Positions 58,783 to 64,000 of a DNA stretch of 64,000 nt are shown here, piece after piece. Both the position numbers and the translations under genes were made by a program. The DNA comes from Mimachlamys varia (lineage: Eukaryota; Mollusca; Bivalvia; Pectinida; Pectinidae). Position 1 is the first letter of the stretch. Every line of letters starts with the position of its first letter. The notes under the pieces were generated by a model. It saw nothing but the letters and a program-made list of their open reading frames with translations. It ran no database searches and had not been told where the DNA came from. Location: contig OX392532.1 of the NCBI GenBank assembly GCA_947623455.1, forward strand, positions 31,284,792 through 31,348,791, in the 5' to 3' direction.

Positions 58783-58920
58783 AACAGTTATATTCGGAGA
58801 ACAGAAGTCGAACAGGATATCAAACTAAAATTGAAACACTTGTTTCTCTGCCTACAAGCGAACTGTAAGTGCAACGGGTGAGTTCAGTCCTGATGAGTAC
58901 GTATGCATAATTTAGAGAAA
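58783..58920 (-). promoter_or_regulatory. conserved 5' flank of lectin gene D (shortened)
   Basis: Shares 'gaacaggatatcaaac', 'ttctctgcctacaagcgaac', 'tgtaagtgcaacggg' and 'tatgcataattta' with the other array flanks; part of the block is deleted relative to the left-edge copies. Function inferred from position. Confidence 0.4.
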
Positions 58921-59611
58921 AAATCTTTAATTTGAAATTTAAGCTAACGATTTCCATTATTTATCAACCTTTTGTGTTTTACTCCAGGGACTGGATCAGG
59001 GATGAATGTATTTATGTGTATAGGGAAAAACAAATTTGTATTGTAGTGAAGGTTCTCGGCTTCAAAAAAATTTGGGTTCACGCATCAAATCCATATACAT
59101 TTTTCCCAACATACCCCAAAATTTCGATAAAAGAAAACATACTGGTCTTATCTCGGCCATTTCTTGAGAGATTTTGGCATACTTTTTTTGATAGTGGTAT
59201 TTTGGGCTGGAGAACACGTATAAAACCATTAAAAATCGATATGGTGTCTCTATCAAGTAGTTAGAATGTCAATCGAAGGAATCGAACCATATTTCCGCAT
59301 ATTTACCCATCAATTACATAGCATTTATAAAGATATTGAAATGTAATTTGGTATGTTAATTCATAATGATTAAATGCCCGTCAAATTTTGATTTGGTGAC
59401 GATTCACCAATACATTCAAAAGTTATGCTGATTTAAGTTGAGAATTTTAATTTTATAGGGCATGACCCAACGTGGAACCTTGTCGAACTCAAGTCAAATT
59501 TTTGTAAGATTTTCGTAAAAGTTCTTTCTCTTGGCGAATTCCCATAAAACTTTCAGTATATTATTTACTGCGGTCAGGTTGAGTTAAAATGGGTTTTCCC
59601 CTCTACATATA

Positions 59612-59907
59612 GGCCGAGTTCGAGTTTCAATTTTAGTGACTATTGTCTGACTATTGTACGATCGAACTCACTTTATTTATTTGCTTTGCGCATGTGTACA
59701 GAAACAAGAGGTACACAATGCGCATGTGTAGCGTCTATAGTACAAACTACCGATTTATTTTAGTCGGACTAGAGCAACTAGCGGTCGTCTGCGCATGCGT
59801 GATTATTTGTCAGCAAGGCAGTGATTGGTTAACGTTTACACGCGTGTGTAAGCACATTAAATGTAACAGCCCTAATATAGTAAAAAAGTCGACGCTCGAA
59901 CTCGGCC
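59612..59907. mobile_element. MITE with 'ggccgagttcgag' inverted ends
   Basis: Ends 'ggccgagttcgagtttc' and 'cgctcgaactcggcc' are inverses, flanked by ATA on both sides (possible 3-bp duplication). The interior includes three 'tgcgcatg' motifs (about 59685, 59720, 59789), the last being TGCGCATGCG, which fits the NRF-1 consensus core. The 109-codon frame inside (59643-59972) extends beyond the element and has no recognised motif. Confidence 0.65.
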
Positions 59908-60067
59908 ATAAATGCAAACAACTCTTGTCCAGCCCCACACAGACCAATCATTATCCTAATAATCAATTATGATGATGTCACAACACATCAATTTCATCAT
60001 CTTCCTCATCATCCTCAAACAAACATCATTACATGTTCATCACCAACGTTATCGTCATCTTCACAAC

Positions 60068-60215
60068 CAAAATACCATCATCATCATCATCATCATCATC
60101 ATACAAACATCATGATATGTTCATCACCAACATCATCATCATCATCTTCATCATCATGTTCACAACACAAAATACCATCATCATCATCATCATCATCATC
60201 ATAATCACGATCAAA
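60068..60215 (+). repeat. (CAT)n microsatellite cluster
   Basis: Three runs of CAT/TCA triplets near 60075-60103, 60130-60155 and 60175-60203, within a duplicated context ('acaaacatcatgatatgttc', 'caccaacatcatcat', 'acaaccaaaatacc'), so the locus grew both by slippage and by duplication of a unit of about 90-100 bp. Confidence 0.85.
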
Positions 60216-60239
60216 CAAACATAATGACAAGGGTATAGT

Positions 60240-61050
60240 TGGTATTCCTTACAAAATAAAAGAAAATAAAAAAAAAATAATAATAATCAACTGATAAAAC
60301 GGAATAGTCAAAGTTAAGACAATGATTGTTTAACGTAATAATTTAGTTTTTCGCATTATTATATTTACATTGCTATTATTTTATACCAGGGATACCTTTT
60401 AAATATACGGACCTTTTTGTTTTGCTGTAGAAAACAGAGGCTGCCTTAACTTTAACAATTGATCTTGCAAACTCAGGTTTTGATACCAGACCTGACGTTT
60501 GTATATGTTGTTGTTAGTACGTGGTACAAATATATACACCAGTGTGGCATTACCTTTGAAAGCGTCGTTGAAGAAGGAGCGATGGTTTATGTAGTGTAAC
60601 TTGACTGTCGTTCTCTGGGTAAATGTAGGAAAGAATCCAAGTATTGAAACCAAAATCCAAGTTCGGATTACCGGTTATAGTTTGTGGATGATAACCGCTT
60701 CAGATAGCATTACAATCAATAGAATGTAAAATCGACAATTTCAAAAAAAAAGGAAAATTTTTAAAATTATATAAAATAATTGAATAGTGTGGTATCTTCA
60801 AATAAACAAGATGATGAAAGTAAACATAAAAGAAACATTATCGCAAATACATTTGAGTTCTACAGTACTTATTGTGCGTTTCAATCTATGGGAGGGCATG
60901 AAGCGCCCTTCCTGCCATATTATCTTTTCACAAATCTAGATCACACGGTATTGTTTATTACATATGTACTCGCAGATGCGTTTTAGATAATATGGAAGGA
61001 ATTGCTTAATGTCATTCTAAATAAGGGTACGTAAGCTCGTAAAATGTACA
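60240..61050. other. no supportable gene
   Basis: AT-rich; short frames on both strands (60399-60653 -, 60780-60986 +) have no recognised motif. Confidence 0.5.
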
Positions 61051-61054
61051 TGGA

Positions 61055-61425
61055 CATCCCTGGAAAATAAAAGATGATTAGATCAGGTGTGCCGAAAGAG
61101 ACAGTGTTTTCTACTTAATCGCAACACTCACAATGTTAGTTGCATCAAAGTGAGAACTTGTGCATACTTCTTAATCTCAACAAGTAGGTACACATCTGAG
61201 CATATTTAAAATGTCAACCTTCATAGCATACAAGGATACATATAGCTTATAATGAGACGAAGTTTGTGCCAATTGAATTCGCTCATTGACTTTATTAGCT
61301 TTTATATCTCGAATCCCTATGTATTACTTTTACTTTTAATCGTCAGCAGTCGACAGCGATCATGAATATTTTGGTATTTAGAGCCCTAGAGTAACGAACT
61401 TGGTGATAGAGGCTGACGAAAATTT
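61055..61425 (-). repeat. Penelope-like element 3' end, old diverged copy
   Basis: It keeps the order of the 50-kb element on the - strand, including part of the C-terminal coding region: 'cgtcagcagtcgacagcgat' and 'ggtatttagagccc' correspond to 'gtcagcagtcgacatcgatc' and 'aatatttagagcaagccc' at 50.4 kb, followed by the tail. Strongly decayed. Confidence 0.6.
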
Positions 61426-61644
61426 ACTCTGTCCGATAAGATATTCGATCTAAAATCCGACACCTCTCTCTACCTCTTGTCGAGAGTAAAGCCTGCTCGA
61501 TATAATTGATAAATAAACCCTATGAGTTTTCAATTCTTTTATTATTTTTTTATTATCTTTATCTTTATTATCTCTTTATTTACCTTTTATGTCATATATG
61601 AGAAATTAACCTCAGTTATCACTTTTATATGACATATATTAGCA

Positions 61645-61830
61645 TTGTGGATGTTGCCGATGAAAGACGAGGCGCTTACCCTTCCGGAAAACCTGGTCTA
61701 ATATTCTTTTTTATTTTCGGGAGTCCTTGAGGTCTTTTCACGAAAGGATTGTCCATTGTTTAATCAATTTTGAGTTCGTATAATAATTTTGACGCTTCTG
61801 TATTTTAGATTTCCTTCCTTTGAGTTTGTG
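61645..61830 (+). repeat. Penelope-like element 3' tail, diverged copy
   Basis: 'tgttgccgatgaaagacgag', 'gcgcttacccttccggaaaa', 'cctggtcta', 'tttaatcaattttgagttcg' and 'ttttgacgcttctgtatt' match the tail. It lies about 220 bp from the previous copy in the opposite orientation. Confidence 0.6.
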
Positions 61831-61839
61831 TAAAATTCA

Positions 61840-62880
61840 ATATTAAGATATGAAGGCAAGTTTGACAACATATAACAAAATGATAAATTAAATTTGCTCG
61901 TCAGAAAAAAACCACGAAGTGATCTTGCATTTAGAAAGTACAGTGATCACTGATCTTGATATGGAATTGTAATTGGATTTCAATTGGCTGATAATATACA
62001 GCAGCTTTTTATTTTTATCGAAACTTATTACGACAACAACTGAAGAAGCAGGCCACTGGGAACCGTGTTAGGAGGCACATGTGTACACATGTAACAACAA
62101 CACGTATTTGCTGCGCACAATCACACTGGGTCACAGAAAAAAAACATTGGCGTATATTATAGTAACCAAATCTGCATATACAAAAACATACGGCCATTGG
62201 AAGCCTTACACATGTGTTAAAACAAGAATGATTTAGCTATACGATCATACAAATATATAATATGTATGCACCAAGTGATCATCATACTGCCTGGATCATT
62301 AGTATCAGCATAAAGCTACTGTATACAGAGGACAAAAGATAAGCTGTGCTTATGTGAGACGTCTAAACACCATTTGAGGTGGTCTGTACATATAGAGAGT
62401 ATTTATATCTTTGGTATGCCTTTCTACTTCACGAAGTTCAAAACTGTTATAAACAAAACTGCTGTGATCACATGCTGAAGTAGGTGTGACCGAGTGCGTA
62501 TCGATACAACCATTCTATTTTTTACAAATTATCAATGCAAGGTCGTGTTTTCCCTCTCGTCATATTAGCAATGCAGCCGTAAAGATTAACACATACAAAC
62601 GCCTACTGCGTAAGTCTGGTTAATGATGCCTGGCGAAGTTTTAACAGTCATGGAGTTGCCTTCCGTTTGTGTATTATAACAAGTGGTGCATGTTTGAGCG
62701 CGGTGGTATAGAAAATATATCGTAAACGAGAGAGCTATGCATTTAAAATCATATTTATCGTTATTTAGGTACGTTACTATGTGTTATCGAGGTTTACCAA
62801 ATTCAACAGCTGTATTCGTGCGATATATGAGATATACTTAGTTCATATGATGGTGGAGCAAGGTTATATGTTATATTGGT
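61840..62880. other. no supportable gene
   Basis: AT-rich, no recognised motifs or repeats beyond short homopolymer tracts. Confidence 0.5.
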
Positions 62881-62937
62881 ACCGAAAACATCGGAACTAT
62901 TTCATTTTTGATTCCCATCTTTTGGCCCCTATCATCA

Positions 62938-62982
62938 CTGAAGAGTCCTAGGAGGACGAAACAGCTGTATAGCGCAGTTTTA
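62938..62982 (+). ncRNA. hammerhead-ribozyme-like core (copy 2 of the repeat at 25.2 kb)
   Basis: CTGAAGA (62938-62944) fits the conserved CUGANGA. Then comes stem II GTCC-TAGGA-GGAC (62945-62957), followed by GAAA (62958-62961). Stem III may form from ACAGC and GCAGT around loop TGTATAGC with one A-A mismatch, placing a GUU cleavage triplet after it. I could not find a convincing stem I, so activity is unproven. Penelope-like elements are known to carry hammerhead motifs, and remains of one are present in this window. The repeat continues to about 63060. Confidence 0.5.
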
Positions 62983-63308
62983 TTCATTTTTTCGGCATGC
63001 TGTATCTATTACCTAATTTAAAAAGTGCAGTTCATGTGTGTGTTACGTCATCTTTGTCGTACTACATGCTATATTGTAGGTTAAAACATATGTCAGGATA
63101 TCATTCAATTGCCTCAGTGAACTATCATTTTGCTATAACTTAATTAACCGATTCGTTATCTTAAGTAAAACTACTATCTGCAAATCCACGAAATGGACCC
63201 GTATGAAAAAAAAATACAAATAATCAAACACTAGCGTTCCTTGAATCATTAAACAAGTGTAAAGTAAAAGTTTCGTCGTTTCACAAATCTTAATTCGAAA
63301 CGATTGAT

Positions 63309-63986
63309 TTTCACAGAACAATGAATGACATGGCGAACATCCCAGCTGTTTCAGAACAGAATAAAGCTGTTTTACCAGCGTTCTCTCCTAATATAGGAGA
63401 AGCTACTGCTGTTTTATTATCAAAGGTGAGGACGGGAGATAGCAGATGTTTAAATTTGGAGAACGCGAAACAGGTTCCCACATCTCATCCGTGAAATAAA
63501 AGGTATGGCCGATGGCATTGGAATGGCATTTGAAGATATTATTATTTTAAATATTGCCAAAAAGGTTTACAATTGTCATTTTAATGAAATACAAAGTTGG
63601 CTACCGGAGTCTGATAATCTGGGATGTTCCGACATTATGATAAACACCCCAGCGGTCAACATGCGGATACATGGTCAGTGCTCACGTCATAGAAGACTCA
63701 ACTGATGAGAAATTCACTGTTTTCGCATATCCGGGTAGTTTACATTCGCCTTTAATTATAGCATGGTATGGTTTTTGCATGTAATGGACTGTATCCCAAA
63801 AATGCAATTCTAAGAGCAACACCTCGGTTCTTCATCAACCGATCCAAGATGACTGCCACAATAGTAGAGCATGCGCTGGAATCGATAAGATGTGCAGCCG
63901 GGTTTAATCTAAAAATCGGAAACTGGAAAAATCCCTGTGACATGTGGGCATTAGAAATAGGGCCGTGGGGGAAAGCAAAGTAGTTT
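63309..63986 (+). pseudogene. C45/Tan-type acyltransferase-hydrolase, intronless and frameshifted
   Basis: Successive frames give one protein family: an N-terminal stretch (NKAVLPAFSPNIGEATAVLL, 63360 on), then HLIREIKGMADGIGMAFEDI, LPESDNLGCSDIMINTPAV, then after a frame change VSAHVIEDSTDEKFTVFAYP and NGLYPKNAILRATPRFFINR ... MWALEIGPWG. This matches the penicillin-N-acyltransferase-like (C45) family that includes insect Tan. These enzymes are made as precursors that cut themselves before a catalytic Cys; here the Gly-Cys pair is at 63622-63627. Frameshifts lie near 63478 and 63680, with a probable small deletion at the second and a further frame change near 63755. About 225 codons without introns suggests a processed pseudogene. 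The 3' end is near the window edge. Confidence 0.6.
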
Positions 63987-64000
63987 TGCACACAATTGAA

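Noticed and set aside
58885..58920. CTGATGAG in the flank of lectin gene D, considered as a hammerhead core
   Set aside because: No complementary stem II and no GAAA at the right distance; the motif lies in an alignable flank where the other copies lack it.
60033..60224. Ser- and Ile-rich open frame
   Set aside because: Translation of the (CAT)n microsatellite.
1..64000. CRISPR array, operons or bacterial mobile elements
   Set aside because: The window is plainly eukaryotic, with spliced genes, SINEs, LINE and Penelope-like remnants; no regularly spaced repeats with unique spacers were seen.

Overview
The window looks like nuclear DNA of a marine bivalve mollusc. It is AT-rich and gene-poor, with short exons joined by GT-AG introns. 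Non-coding DNA is dominated by small non-autonomous transposons, tRNA-derived SINEs of the kind common in bivalves, tandem-repeat-bearing miniature elements, and dead retroelements. The species is not identified; bivalve is an inference from the repeat types and the two immune gene families.

The main feature is a dispersed array of four paralogous genes, one on the + strand (4072-7647) and three on the - strand (33390-38599, 46109-47942, 55177-58782). Each has four coding exons with the same architecture: a 19-nt first exon, a PAN/apple-like domain exon, and a C-type lectin-like domain (CTLD) split over two exons, with all introns in phase 1. I worked out the splice sites by hand. They agree across copies, and exons 2 and 3 are almost constant in length. 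The 5' flank of these genes is duplicated with them, and two more copies of that flank at the left edge (1-120 and about 270-800) suggest the array continues leftward out of the window.

Between the first and second lectin genes lies an interleukin-17-like cytokine gene (25150-27289, +). It has a TATA box, a duplicated promoter segment with NF-kB-like GGGGAATT cores, a first exon that encodes only the start Met, and a secreted cystine-rich domain with the family's SICPW motif. The lectins and the cytokine both suggest an innate-immune neighbourhood, but nothing here shows that they are co-regulated.

Other coding remnants are: a broken Penelope-like reverse transcriptase (about 50.3-52.5 kb, -) with its 3' tail scattered about seven more times; a decayed LINE (about 21.97-23.02 kb, +); candidate exons of a Mutator-like (Mutsu-type) protein (15.2-15.8 kb, perhaps starting at 20.04 kb, -); and an intronless, frameshifted acyltransferase of the C45/Tan type at the right edge (63.3-63.98 kb, +).

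Repeat layout: foldback or TIR elements at 4671-5062, 7853-8237, 9222-9325, 15877-16141, 16412-16903, 17008-18919 (with a nested 268-bp element), 32635-33016, 44940-45090, 54022-54097, 54625-55171 and 59612-59907; a 145-bp tandem array inside a TIR element at 11.70-13.16 kb; SINEs at 13.64, 27.65 and 31.79 kb; two copies of a repeat with a hammerhead-ribozyme-like core at 25.23 and 62.94 kb; and several microsatellites. The remaining stretches show no supportable gene.
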